A stretch of 64,000 bases of DNA from Sciurus carolinensis. Taxonomy: Eukaryota > Chordata > Mammalia > Rodentia > Sciuridae. Positions 23,740 to 38,444 of the stretch are shown one piece after another (position 1 is the first letter of the stretch; each line of letters starts with the position of its first letter). The stretch lies in NCBI RefSeq assembly GCF_902686445.1, contig NW_025920104.1:6634001-6698000 (forward strand). Direction: 5' to 3'. The position numbers and the translations under genes were made by a program. The notes under the pieces are model-generated. The model was given only the letters and a program-made list of their open reading frames with translations. It ran no database searches and was not told where the DNA came from.

Positions 23740-23742
<3 letters not shown>
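22903..23742 (-). repeat. Heptamer satellite, inverted (block 14, last block)
   Basis: About 0.84 kb of GCTCTG-type repeat. It closes the array and passes directly into a pure TC dinucleotide run. Confidence 0.92.

Positions 23743-23790
<48 letters not shown>
23743..23790 (+). repeat. (TC)n microsatellite at the satellite edge
   Basis: About 45 bp of uninterrupted TC, ending ttctcttg. It separates the heptamer array from non-repetitive sequence. It could have grown from a TCTC-rich heptamer variant. Confidence 0.93.
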
Positions 23791-23792
<2 letters not shown>

Positions 23793-23799
23793 TGCACCC

Positions 23800-26785
<2,986 letters not shown>

Positions 26786-26789
26786 TGGG

Positions 26790-28640
26790 TATAAACATTG
26801 CCAAAATTCAGTAATAAGTTCTTGAAAGCCAAAGACAAGTTTCAACATTATTTTATCTAGTTTACACATTCGAGTTTATATTTTCTTCAAAATTTTAAGA
26901 ATTAAGGATGAGTTTTCTAATCTTCATAAGATTTGGATTATTTTTTATAAGATTTGGATGTTGTTATATTATTCTTTTCTTTGTTCAAATTTAATATTGC
27001 CTGTTTTGAAAGGTAAAATCTTCAATACCATATTGCTGTCCTCAAACACTCTGATAAGCAGCGATTTATTTTCAATTTCAATAATTTCTTAAGCATGTGA
27101 AGAGGCTATAAACATCAAAGCTATATCACTGAACCCTAGTTATATTTAAATTAATAAACTCTTAACTTAGATCTCAAAGTCACTGTTAAATGAAGAAACT
27201 TCCACAAGTTAAACAAAGCTTGAACAAGTTGAACACGTTTTAAAAAAAGAATGATTCATAATCCAGAAGCACAGAGCAGAAGAGTAAGGGCACAGGATCA
27301 GACAGCACTTAGAAAAGAGATTCAAGAGCTCAACTGGTTACAAAGTCAGCTTGCAGTTGCAAATTTTTTTTGCCTCATTGGTCAGTTGAGACCTCCCTGC
27401 TGTGATTGACTGGTACTCTCAATTACAACAGAATTCTCTTAGCTAGGCTTTCAGTACTAAAATAGATTGCAAATGGATGTTAATTTCACAGTAGCATTGG
27501 GGGAGGGACATCCAGAGAAGGAGGAGTGTACCCAGAAGTCATGGAGTCACACTAACTTTCTGTTTCCACATGGAATGGTGAACAACAACCCAGACCATTT
27601 TTCTTAAGGGACTAGGACCCTAAGAAAGTTCTGGCTGAGTGTGACCTACCTCCATCTAACTGCCAGTCTTTTTGACTTGCAAAAATGGCCACAGAAGACC
27701 ATCCTCATGAAAGATATGCTGGGATCACCTGACTTCATCAACACACCTAAGCTGCAGCCAAACAGAGGGTATTTCTCAAGTGCTGCAACCATGGGACTCA
27801 GCTACAGCCATGGGATATGAGAGAAGTCAGCTCTGCTTTCCTTAGGCTGGGATCACCCTCCTGATTTTGCTGAGTAATTGTTTAGATATTTATGTCTCTC
27901 AGGGGTTTAGGGGGTAGGGGGTCATTCATATATGCAGTATTCACATCCTCATATTCAACCAACCAATCTTAGCTGCAAAATATTTAGAAGCAAGTCCATC
28001 TGTTCTAAATTAACAGGAACATTTTACTTTGTTATTACTTTCTAACTTGTTATATAGTGTTTAGGTTCTATTTGATATTCCATACAATGTCCAAATGGAT
28101 TATAATATACAAGAGGGATGCATGCATTATATGCAAATACTATGCCATTTCCTAGGGAATGACTAAAGCATACGTGGGTTTTTATATCTATGGGGCACCT
28201 GGACCCATCCAAGGCAGCACTTTAAAATTTATGTAATGATGTGCCTCTGCAAAACAGGAGATCTCTGGTCCAGGCTGCACCCTCAGAGCTCTGGCATTGT
28301 GTTGTCTCCAGCCACACATTTGATATAGAAGAAAGTCATCCAAGGGAGCAGAGCTGGAATCCTCCTGAAATGCCTGATTGAGCCAGGCATGGGATGGGGA
28401 TTCAGTTTTACAAACCAGTTAGAAAGGGTGAACCTCCCTTGATTGGCTTGGGGCCTTGACCTGGTGGTAGTTAAAATTCTGGGAATGGCCATGAAGTCAA
28501 GCAGTCTTCCAACCCCTATCTGTCTACTTTCTATGAAATTTCCATCTGCCATAAAGGAGAGTGTCTCCTCCATTCACTCCTCCCCACCCCTAGTGATGCA
28601 GAGGGACTTTAGCACTGCCCCACCTCTTCCTCAGAGGTGT
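26790..28640. other. Non-coding AT-rich stretch
   Basis: No gene, repeat family or conserved frame recognised. Base composition is strongly AT-rich to about 27300 and mixed after that. Confidence 0.6.
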
Positions 28641-28816
28641 GGGTTCATTTCTGCAGCTGCCTGGGGTGTCAGGTTGTTAGCAAGTGCGCACAGGCCTGGG
28701 CGTCAAGGTTGGAGCCATGTCTTCGAGGTTATGCACACGCACGTTGTGCATGCCTCCGCCCCCAGGCTCTGCCAGCAACTCTGCAACTCTGCAAGAGAGG
28801 CGATCAGGCCAACCTC

Positions 28817-28896
28817 ATGGACAGCACTCCTGTGGTGCATCCCGGCTGGCTGAGGAAGTCGCCCCCAGAGAAGTTGTGACTCTGTGTTAGTGCAGG
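28817..28896 (+). pseudogene. GAB4: GAB4-like exon 1 (start codon and PH domain N-terminus)
   Basis: The ATG at 28817 opens a frame reading MDSTPVVHPGWLRKSPPEKL and then TGA at 28877. GWLRKSPPEK is the hallmark start of GAB PH domains. After this the family has a second lysine and a short basic stretch before the splice site; here a small deletion shifts the frame into the stop. A weak GTTAGT donor follows. Upstream sequence (28680-28800) is locally richer in CpG than its surroundings, which could be the remains of a promoter. Confidence 0.85.
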
Positions 28897-30440
28897 GCAG
28901 GTGCTGAGGAATTCATGGGGTGGGTGGGTGGTAGGTGGGGACAGGACAGGGTGGTGATTGGTAAGGAGGGGAGCCTTCTATACAGACTCTCCCCAGCCAA
29001 TCCCCTGCCAACTCAAACCATTTCAAAGATTATATTGAGGATTTGGGAGGAGAAGAGTGCATTTCCAGGGCAGGGGGCAATAGTTGCCTCCTAATTCATG
29101 CTGAGAATCAAGCAAAGAACAGATCTCCCACCATGGGAGTCGCTGCTGTTGGCTAGCAACACTGAGATTCTGCAGATTTAAAGCTGCAGTGAAAGGAAGA
29201 TGAGCACCACCTTTCCACTCTTGTCCACCAGCTCTTTCTTCCCACATCTCGTTCTTTTCCTGAGAAAGTGACCTTGCATGTTGCTCTTTTTCTCCTCTGA
29301 ACCTCCTGGATGAGAATGATGCCTGTGTCCCAACCATGAGGCCGAAGTTCCTTTAAGTTTCCTTCTGAGGGTTGATTTCTGGCCTCCAACCTGGATATCC
29401 TAGCTGAGATGTGATGCCTCTAGTGTTTCCCAGTGCACACAAACTCACCACATCCAGAAATAAGCCCTTCTTTCTCTCTCTGCCCTGCACCCCACGTGTG
29501 TTAAGCAAATGGTGCCACCAGCAAGCTACTTGTCTGGTGAGAAACATGGGAACCATCCATGAGCTGCTCTCACCCAGTATCCCATGTCTGACCCATAGGA
29601 ACCTAAATACCCTGGCTATGCATGGCCCACCCACCTTAAGGCTGAGCATTGCTCATCTCTCACAGTCACCTGGGAGTTCACCTCTCTGCCAGGCTCTGTG
29701 CTTGGACAATTCACCTCTTATTCATTCAATATTTTTCTCACTGTGAGCAGGTTCATCTTGTTTTGTCCTGAAGCCTGAACTCTTTAAACAAAGTCAACGT
29801 TTTATATAGAGGTAATTGCAGGTGCTCACTGAGACAGAAATGGTGAAGTGAGAACCTGTGACCTTTACCCAGTCTTCCCAGGTGACCTCTTCTTGAAATC
29901 CTGTGTTGTGGCCTCATCAGGTGCTGACAGCAGCACAGTCAGGATGCAGAAGGCCTCCAGTGTTAAGATGAGTGGGCAGATGGTCAGGCCTCCTGTCTCC
30001 CTTTCTCTTCACCTCTGCCCCTCCTTAGCCCTGCATATTTTTCAACCCTGACAGTCTTGAGCTGTCCTCAGTGTCTGTGAGCTGGTCATCTCACCCACGT
30101 TGCTTCAGTGGACACAGGTGTTGTGTTAACTTTTGGATGGTTTCAGCATGAGTCTCTGGCTACTCATCCCAGCTGTTGTGTGTCAACAGTTCATATTCTC
30201 TTTGTTAAGTGGTGTCCATTTGGACACCACTGCTGACTTGACCATTTCCCACTCACCTTATTTCAGGAAACCTTAAGGGTAAGAACATTGAACAACTTTG
30301 TTGTTGTTGCATAGTGTCCTCAAGTATTTTGCTGTTTTCTATAAGGAATTTTTTGTTGTTGTTGTTTTATGTTGAGATTTAAGAACACTTTAAACACTAA
30401 GATAACAGGACTTTGTTCAAAATGTGGTTTATATTTCTTT
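28897..30440. other. Intron 1, first part
   Basis: Non-coding. Open frames of 60-110 codons here (for example 29411-29746) have no recognisable domain. No repeat family identified. Confidence 0.5.
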
Positions 30441-30449
30441 TCTTTCTTT

Positions 30450-30660
30450 TGTTTTTTGGTAGTGGGTATTCGAGATTGAACACTGGGATGCTTTACAAAT
30501 GACTAACATCACCAGTCCTTTTTATTTTATTTTAATGTTTATTTTTAAGGTGGGGTCTCACTGTGTTGCTGAAACTGGCCTCAAATTGAGGCTGAGGTAT
30601 CATCCTGTCTCAGCCTCTCAAGATTTTGTGTTTACAGGCATGTCCACTACACCCAGCTTG
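30450..30660 (-). mobile_element. Composite ID/B1-like SINE, antisense
   Basis: The plus strand shows an inverted ID half (gggtattcgagattgaac), then a B1-like half (ggggtctcactgtgttgctg ... ctcagcctctcaag ... acaggcatg). This is the B4-like arrangement of rodents. Confidence 0.75.
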
Positions 30661-30837
30661 CATTTACATTCCCTGTTACTTTTATTTTATCCACTGGATC
30701 AGGACTTTCACTGAGCAGGAACTTATCAATTTAGTAATCTTTCTTTTTCTAGATTTCACTTTACTGACAAAACTGGGAATTCTTTGCTTAACCCTAGGTT
30801 CCCAGGATTTTCACATTTTGCTTAGTTTTGTTTCCAT

Positions 30838-31378
30838 AAATGGTATGGTTTGGATCTACAGTATCCCCCAAACCTCAGGTGTCTGTGCTGCAGTGTTCAT
30901 AGGTAAAAAGACTAGATTACAGTGGCTCTAATCTCATCAGTGGGTTAGTCCACCTAATGGGTTAATAATTTGAAGGGAGCAGGCTGAGTTACAGCTCAGT
31001 GGTAGAACATCTGCACAGCATGAGTGAGGTCTTAGATTCCATCCCCAGTATGAATGAAAACCATAAATTAAATTAATGACTTTAGCTGACTTAGTGGGAG
31101 GTGTTGGAAATGAGAAGAAAGTTGGGTTTGTCTAGGGGAATTTGTTTCCAGGGTGTGGCCTGGGGGACTGTAAGACCCCTCACTGTCTGTCTGTCTCTCT
31201 GTCCCTGCTTTCTGGTTGTCAAAGCTGAACACCTTTCCTCTTTCCTGCCTATTCTCTTTGAGGTTTCTGCAGCAGTGTTGGCCGACCACACTGTAACACC
31301 ATAAGTCCAATAAACCCTGACTGCTCAGAGGTCCTTGTCAGGTGTTTTGGTCAACATGGGGAGAGGCTGATCAACACA
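30838..31378 (+). mobile_element. MaLR-type LTR split by an ID SINE
   Basis: It begins tggtatggtttggatc and ends ctgatcaacacac, with AATAAA at about 31310, like ERVL-MaLR (MST/MLT) LTRs. An ID-type SINE sits inside at about 30975-31080. Family assignment is by remembered end sequences. Confidence 0.65.
30975..31080 (+). mobile_element. ID-type SINE inside the MaLR LTR
   Basis: It carries the gagttacagctcagtggtag promoter-like head and the attccatccccagtatgaa B-box region, followed by an A-rich tail. Confidence 0.8.
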
Positions 31379-31379
31379 C

Positions 31380-32384
31380 TGTGCATCTTGTAAAGCTGTG
31401 CTTTCTCTCCCAGGTCCATGGCCCACTTTAATTTTTGTATAAGTTTGAGATATAGCACATTTACTTTTTCCAGTGGATGTTACCTGCTGTTCCCTGCACC
31501 ATCATGGACCAAGTTGCCCATATTTCACTGAATTTCTCCCTTGTCTTTGTGCAAAGTTAGCTGGCCCATTTCTCTGGTCTCCTCCTGGGGCTCTGTTCCA
31601 GTCTTCTGACCCTGTGCCTCTCCCTCTGTCTGTACTCACCATTGGTCTTTCTGACTGTGGTCATGCAACGAGTCTGGAAGTCTGGTGGATGAGCTCCTCC
31701 AGCTCATTCTTGTTTTCATACTATTTCAGTTATTGCCATTCCTCTGCCTTTCAATAAAGATTGACAGTGAACTTGTCTGTGTCTAAGAAAGTCTTAAAGT
31801 GATATTGACAAGCATTTCCTTGTTCTGAGTTTCCTGATTCTAAGTTTTTTCCTACATCAGATGGTGCTGTGGCTTTTGCCTTTTTCATCAAATGAGTAAA
31901 GAACTCGAGGAGAAGAGAGCCTTTTGTATGAACAAACACTTGTGTTTACTGGGTGCATTCTTCCTGCCCCTTGGCCCCTTCTCTCATCATTCCATTTGGA
32001 CAGAGATTTCCTCTCTGTTGTGGTGGCAAGTCCTCTGTTTGTCCTCACTGGAGGTTTCTCATACCTCTTCATTATGAAGGGTGTTTTCATTGGATGGAAG
32101 ACTTTGAGAACTCTTGTCTTTTTCAACCTGAAATATTTGTTCCACTTTCCCCTGGCCTTCATGTTTGTGATGAAAACCTCAATAGCCATCAAAGGACAGG
32201 TAGTGTAGAAAACTCTGAGGTTTTGCTGTGAAGAGGAATAGAAAAACTGGTCCATAGCTGGAGAGGACCCCTACATCAAGTCAAGCTGTTGTTTTTTCTA
32301 TGATAGGAGAGGTTTGGTGCCATGAGCAGCCTGCAGGTTCCACACTCCCCATTATTATCTCATGACCTGTGAGAAACTTTGAAA
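31380..32384. other. Intron 1, last part
   Basis: Non-coding. Overlapping open frames on both strands (up to 132 codons at 31857-32255, minus) show no family signature. Confidence 0.5.
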
Positions 32385-32515
32385 CACCTGGCATGGCAGG
32401 CACACCTGTCATCCCAGCAATTCAGAAGGTCAAGCCTGAAGGAACACAAACTCCAGCCCAGCCTGTGCAGCTTAGGGAAATCCTGTCTGAAAATCAATTT
32501 TAGGACAAATACTGT
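32385..32515 (+). mobile_element. B1-like SINE
   Basis: Reads ggcatggcaggcacacctgt ... atcccagcaattcag ... agcccagcctgtgcagc ... aatcctgtctgaaaatcaa, a diverged 7SL-derived B1 monomer just upstream of exon 2. Confidence 0.75.
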
Positions 32516-32568
32516 TGAAATAACAAGTTAATTTCTTACATTTTCTATTCTTTCTTGATGGGATTCAG

Positions 32569-32871
32569 GCCTGGAGGAAATGCTGGTTCATCCTGTGGAG
32601 CACCCAGTGCAGTGGTGACCCAGTTGTCCTGGAATATTACAAGCATGACCAGTTCAAAAAGCCCTTGCAGATCATCAACCTGGATCTCTGTGAGCAGGTG
32701 CAAGCAAACATGACTTTTCACAAGAAGGGGCTGCCATGTGGCTTCATGTTCAACATCAAGACCAACAAGCACACTTTTTACCTGGTGGTGGAGACAAAGG
32801 AGGACATGTAGAAGTGGGTGCAGAGCATCTGCCAGATCTGCCGCTTCCAGCAGGAGGTGGAGAGCACAGGC
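32569..32871 (+). pseudogene. GAB4: GAB4-like exon 2 (bulk of the PH domain)
   Basis: It follows an acceptor ending ttcag (32564-32568). The frame gives AWRKCWFIL, then GDPVVLEYYKHDQFKKPL, INLDLCEQV, FNIKTNKHTFYLVVETKEDM, a stop (TAG at 32809), and KWVQSICQICRFQQEVEST. These are the core strands and C-terminal helix of a GAB PH domain at the usual spacing. The stop replaces the residue before KW, probably a lysine or asparagine codon. The expected donor after VEST-G is not a GT, so splicing also looks broken. Confidence 0.92.
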
Positions 32872-33285
32872 ACATAGACACCAGCATTCTCTGGAGGCTG
32901 ATATGACCTCAGGTCCCTTTTGTAGGTAAATCAGGTGCCAGTCATGGCCAAATGTCACGAGGACCCCTGGCCTCCCTTTGCTCAAGTGGGAAACCAAGAA
33001 AATGAGGGTCATGATGAAGCAAAATGTGCACTGTGACCTGTCTTCAGGCCCCCTCAACCCACCCCCATCTACCAGTGTGCCACCTTGTCCCTCCCTTGGC
33101 TCACACATTGTGACTGTCTGCCATTCCAAGGGGAGACCTCCTGGGTCCTTCTCCATCCAGCCTCTGCAGTTAGGCTTGGCCCCCAGTCCTCTGTGATCAT
33201 GTTGATGAACAATCCAGGGCTCCTCCACATTCACCTGGGAGAAGACAGATCAGGGGGATACTAATTGACTTTCATTTTTTATTAC
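32872..33285. other. Start of intron 2
   Basis: Non-coding. The minus-strand frame covering 32545-33234 is the antisense shadow of exon 2. Confidence 0.55.
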
Positions 33286-33705
33286 TACTTTTATTTGTTC
33301 TAATTAGTTGTACATGACAGCAGAATGCAATTATACATTTTATTAAATCATACATTAAGTTTAATCTCATTTTTCCGGTTGTACATATTGTAGGATCACA
33401 TTGATCATGCAGTCATATATGCACATGAAGTAATAATGTGTTTCACTCTACTATTCTTCCTACACCATAGCCTTTCCCCTCTTCAATCCTCTCTACCTAA
33501 TTTAAAGTAACTCTATTCTTCCCTAGTACCCCACTACCTTATTGTGAATTAGCATCTGCATATCAGAGAATCATTCAAGTTTTGATTTTGGATTTGGCTT
33601 AGTTTGCCTAGCATTATATTCTCCAACTCCATCCATGTGCTGGCAAATGCCATAATTTTATTCTTCTTTAAAGTTGAGTAATACTCCATTGTTTGTATGT
33701 ATGTA

Positions 33706-33740
<35 letters not shown>

Positions 33741-34870
33741 CACATTTTCTTTATTCATTTATGTGTTTAAGGGCACCTAGATTGCTTCCATAGTTTAACT
33801 ATTGTGAGTTGAACTGCTAAAAATGCTGATGTGGCTGCATCACTGTAGTATGCTGATTTTAAGTCCTTTGGGTATAAACTGAGGCATGGGAAATTGTGTC
33901 AAGTGGTCATTGCATTCCAAGTTTTCTGAAGAATCTCCATACTGGCTTCCATAATGGTTGTACTATTTTGCATTCCCACCAGCAATGGATTAGTGTACCT
34001 TTTTTCCCACATCCTCACCAATATATATTGTTGCTTGTATTCTTGATAATTGCCATTCTGATTGTAGTGAGGTGAAATCTTAGAGCAGTTTTGTTTTGTA
34101 GTTCTCTAAACACTAGAGATGTTAATCTTTTTTCCATAATTTGTTGACCATTCATACTTACTCTTCTGTAAATTGTTCAGTTTCTTAGTCCATTTATTTA
34201 TTAGATTTTCTTTTTGTTCTTGGTGTTTTTTTTTTGGTGTTAAGTTTTTTGAGTTCTTTATATATTCTAGAGATGAATGTTTTATCTGAGGTGCATGTGG
34301 TAAAGATTTTCTTCCAATCTGTATGTTCTCTCTTCACAGTATTTTTTCTTTTGCTGAGAAGAAGCTTCTAGTGTGTATCCATTCCATTTGTTGATCCTCA
34401 GTTTAACTTCTTGTGCTTTAGGGGTCTTCTTAAGGAAGTCAGGTCCTAAGCCCACATGATAAAGATTTGGGCCTACTTTTTCTTCTACTAGGTATAGGGT
34501 CTCTGTTCTAATGCCCAAGTCTGTGATTCAGTTTGAGTGTCCTTTTGTACAGGGTGAGAGATAAAGGATTAATTTCATTGTTACATGTGGCTTTCCAATT
34601 TTCCCAGAAGCATTTTTGAATAGGCTATCATTTCTCTGGTAAATGTTTTTGGTGCCTTTGTCTAGTGCATTTATGTGGGTTTGTCTCTGTGTCTTCTCTT
34701 CTGTACCACTGGTCTACATATCTGTTTTGGTGTAAATACCATACTGTTTGTATTACTATAGCTCTGTAGAATAGATTGAGGTCTTGTATTGTGGTGCCTT
34801 CTGCTGTACTTTTCTTGCTAAGGATTGCTTTGGCTATTCTGGGTTTCTTATTTTTCTCAAAATGAAGTTA
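33286..34870 (-). mobile_element. LINE-1, 5'-truncated, antisense (ORF2 C-terminal part and 3' end)
   Basis: Minus-strand frames match the last third of L1 ORF2. 34518-34282 reads PDFLKKTPKAQEVKLRINKW. 33758-33549 reads TMEYYSTLKKNKIMAFASTW and then MELENIMLGKLSQ. The T-rich stretch at about 33280-33300 is the inverted poly-A end. The element is frameshifted and carries a (TG)n expansion. It has no reverse-transcriptase core, so it is dead. Confidence 0.92.
33696..33740 (+). repeat. (TATG)n(TG)n microsatellite inside the L1
   Basis: Three to four tatg units run into about 14 tg units. It lies in the ORF2 segment just upstream of TMEYY. Confidence 0.93.
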
Positions 34871-35915
34871 AACCTTTATCTCTTACCCTACTTTTGGGTT
34901 TTGATGACAGTTTCCTTTTTGGTGTAGTCAGCCAATCTGGACTTAGTGATGACATTTGTATAGCTGTGTGAATGTACCAAAACCAACAGAAATTTACAAT
35001 TTGAAATGGTGGCATTTATGGAATGTGAATTATTTATCAATTTTTTTTAAAAAGAAATTCCTCCTGTGATGGGTGACCAACCAGGTTCAGGTCTCCTGGA
35101 CTTGGGACCAGCTGTGTAGGCTGTGCCCTGGGCTGTCCACTGGCACAGAAGGGCTGTGTTCCCAACAGCCCTTTCTGCTGTGGTCCTGAGGTTCTGTAAC
35201 TTTTTAAAAGAGGGTAGTGTGTTTTGATGTTAGACCAGGCACTAGAATGTCTGTAGCCAGGTGGACCTTGTGTGAAGTACTGCTGTGGAACTCTGATTTT
35301 TGTATTCCTGGGGGAAGGATAATGAGCACATTTCCTCTCACATTTTGGGAAGAGTAACTCAGCTTTTCAAAGTGAGTTTTAACTTGCCTTGTGTGCTCTC
35401 TCTTGTGGGAATCTCCTTGGTTCTCCATGCATGTCTTCCACCTTGTTTTAACTGATGATTGTGCAGATCTGAGCAACTGATGCCAGGGTCTATTGATGTG
35501 GGGATAGCATGGTGTATGGAGATGTGTCAATCAGGCAGTCTTTGGGAGTTTGTCACCAGTCCAGGGATGCTGACTTGGGCACCAAGGGCTAAGTGAGGGG
35601 AGGTTTTGAATGATAAGGAAGATTGTTACTGGAACTGTCAAGGAGTTGGTCAGTTTCTTTGTCTTCTAAAGAATGTGTTCCCTTGGGTCCTTGACATCTT
35701 GTCCATGAGGAATGTTCTCTTAGCTGTTTGGAGGTTCAGTTTCTAGATGGAGGATATTAGTTGCTTGAGAGAATTTCAGTACTGTGAGGTCTTTCTGAAG
35801 AGAGAAAGAGGCTTGTCTTCCTTCTCAGAGAAGAATCTAGTGTGTTTCAAGTTAGCAGCTATCATACAAAGTGCTGAGTGGCTGTAAAACCCTCCACAGG
35901 AGATCAGAGCACATG
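34871..35915. other. Intron 2, middle part
   Basis: Non-coding; no repeat family or frame recognised. Confidence 0.5.
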
Positions 35916-35919
35916 GGTA

Positions 35920-36035
35920 ATGTTGTGGTTCAGTGGTGTAGCACTTGTCTGGCATGTGTGAGGCCTTGGTTCAATCGTCAGCACTGCATATAAAGAAAAA
36001 TAAAATAAATAAAAGTCCATTGACAATTGAGAAAA
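35920..36035 (+). mobile_element. Squirrel-type ID SINE
   Basis: Head gttgtggttcagtggtgtag, middle ggccttggttcaatcgtcag, then aaaaataaaataaataaa and gtccattgacaat. This tail is one I associate with sciurid ID elements and is the main taxonomic clue. Confidence 0.85.
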
Positions 36036-37865
36036 TAGATTTTTTTTACAGAGTCAGAGATCAGTTATCAGTCAGGTTTCCCAGTTGAGCTGGGAACTGT
36101 GAAGGAGCAAGGAATCAGCATCTGACAACTCTTCATGGAAGAGCCTGTTGCAGTAATGACTCTGAATTGTTGGTTTTTCTAGTAAGGAAACAGCACTTCT
36201 TTCCTGCCTAACACTGACACTTTGCAGAACTGAAATTCTCTCTGTTGACCTGGGCTGTGTTTGCACAGGCACTCGGTTTTCATTGCCTAAAACTCCTTCA
36301 AGGCAATGCCTTTTTGTTGCCAAGGCTGTCGAGAAACCTTTCCACACCTTAACTCAGGATCCAGCCCTTTCACAGGAGAGGAGATGCCTGCACTCACACC
36401 AGTCCTCCATAGCCACAGAAAGATGTGACAGCAGCTCTATTTGAGCTTCTGCCCTGAAAGCAGAGACATAGTATAAATTCAACTAGCAAGTGACAACAAC
36501 TCTCAGAGCTAGCCAGCACTGACCCAAGGTCACACAGGTGGGTGACAGCAGAATTCTGTCTGATTTTTGTGTGATGCCTGGCCTCTTTGACCCTGACCAT
36601 TGCTACAGCCAGTCCTGGGTGCCTCTGCCCCTTTGAACTGGATGCTCCCCCTGACCTCTTCCACTAGGTCCTGCCCTGGACTTGCTCACTCCTCACTGAC
36701 CCATGTTGATCATTGTTATGGGGTGAACCTGACCAAATCCACATCACTTCCCACATGATGTGATGCATGTCTTTGTCAGAGGTTCTGATTTCTTCTGTAA
36801 ACTGGATGTATTGCTTTCTGCTTTCACCCAGTGCTGCATGGGTGCATCATGGAGATTTAGCAGAGCTGAAGTTGATATTCCTGAAAGATGATTCAGTGGA
36901 TAGAGGGACACTGCCTCTCTCAGTCCCATGAGACACATGCTGCAGGGTTCCCAGTAGGTATGCCCTCTTACCTTTAATTTATTAAGGGATGCACAGGGAT
37001 CCATCACAATATGTGTGTCTTGTTTCAACTGAAAGTAGTTTTGTGGCAGACAGTCTTTTTTCTGTACAATATTTTTGTATTTTCTATTTTTTAGATGTAC
37101 TCCAGGTTTTACACAGGCTAGCCTGAGCATCTGGGCTCCAGCCCTCTTCCCACCTCAGCCCCTTGAGTGCTGAGACAAGATGTACCTCCACACTCAGCTG
37201 TCTCTCTTTTTAGCCCTTCTGTCCACCCCTGTATTTTTATTTCCTTTGCCACCTTCCAATTCCTCACATGATCCACACAAACATACCCAGGATAAAACAT
37301 TCAGGATCAGTAGAAGACTGGAAGGGACACAGTTTGAATATTGACTTTAGACTTCATGAAATAACTTCCTGACAGACAACTCTTCTATAAGGGAACCCAG
37401 GGGTGATGTTAACAAAGGGGATGCAGTTCCCAGAAGAAATATGATAATTCTGTATCACTTATGGAATTTGGTTCTGGGATTACTTTTGAAGGAGACTGCT
37501 TTGCTGTCCCTGGAGTATTTCTGGTGCAGGCAGGAGGAACCCAGGTCACACAGACAGCAGGGCACCTACTCCATGCTATGCCCTGGCTGATGAGGCCTAT
37601 TCAGCAAATCTGGCATTAGGACGGGGGTCCTCCTGGCCAAAGACCTGACCTCACACCTCAAGAGTCACATGTCCTGGGGATACTCCAGAGCAGTAAGAAA
37701 TAGATGACCAGAAACCCACTCTGGTTGCAGGCAGGGCAGACAGCAGGGATGTGCAATGTGGGAAGCTGCTGCTGCATTTCACAACAATGTGTAATATGGC
37801 CTTTCTCTGAAGACCCACTTCAGGATGAGGCCACTTTCCCACCTGTCCTTATGTTTTATCCACAG
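36036..37865. other. Intron 2, last part
   Basis: Mostly non-coding. An inverted B1-like half may lie at about 37080-37200 (ctcagccccttgagtgctg). No gene seen. Confidence 0.45.
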
Positions 37866-38121
37866 GCTCCCTGGGAACTATTTCCACAGCCCATCAGGAG
37901 CTCTGCTCCTCCCTAGCTGAGCTGACACTCTCATGGCAGCAGTACCTCCAAGAACAAAGATGCTCTACCCTGCCACACCCAAGTCAGCCTACACTGCTGA
38001 CAGGCTACCCCCCTGAATGGGAAGAAGCACAGCTCACCTGGTCCTCCAGAGCACCACAGCAGCACCTCCATCCATATTTACACTTGGACCACAGCATGAG
38101 CCATGGAGCAGAGAGTGTGAG
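37866..38121 (+). pseudogene. GAB4: GAB4-like exon 3 (open throughout)
   Basis: The acceptor ends ttatccacag and the donor is GAG/GTAGGA. After two bases of a split codon, 84 codons are open with no stop and two bases remain, so the phase agrees with exon 4. Landmarks are SLGTISTAHQELCSSLAEL, QQYLQEQ, HPSQPTLLT and APQQHLHPYLHLDHSMS. They align in order with the linker after the PH domain of GAB2/GAB4 (SSPAEL, SSQPTLFT, APQEYLYLHQCIS in GAB2). There is a two-residue insertion before YLHL. Confidence 0.88.
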
Positions 38122-38139
38122 GTAGGAATGATCATCGCC

Positions 38140-38440
38140 CCATGACCACAGCAGCCAGGGCTCCTGTGCCCCTGTTTATAGCTGAAAGATGGGACAAGCC
38201 TGGTCCAGTAACCACACCAGGCCAAGGGCTCCTGTGACCCTGTTCTAGACCTTTTGAGAAAAACAAGGCCTTGTGACTACACCAGAACAGGAGCTCCTGT
38301 GGGGGCATGCATTTTTCCAAGTCCACACCAAGCCAGGGGCTCCTGTGACCCTGCTTTAGAGCTGTAAATTAAGATAAGCTTGCTCCAGTGGCCATACCAG
38401 CCCAGGGGCTCCTGTGCTCCTGCCTTTTTAGTTGTAAAGA
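38140..38440 (+). repeat. Minisatellite, ~65-bp units, intron 3
   Basis: About five degenerate units, each with a caggggctcctgtgaccctg core, start near 38154, 38219, 38283, 38332 and 38400. The array lies directly behind the exon 3 donor. Confidence 0.8.
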
Positions 38441-38444
38441 CAGG

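Noticed and set aside
1..23742. Heptamer array as telomeric repeat
   Set aside because: The unit is CAGAGCA, not TTAGGG, and no TTAGGG tract is present.
32545..33234. 229-codon minus-strand frame
   Set aside because: It is the antisense shadow of the GAB-like PH exon, which matches its family on the plus strand.
35920..36035. tRNA gene suggested by A-box and B-box-like motifs
   Set aside because: It is an ID SINE with an A-rich tail; there is no cloverleaf acceptor pairing.
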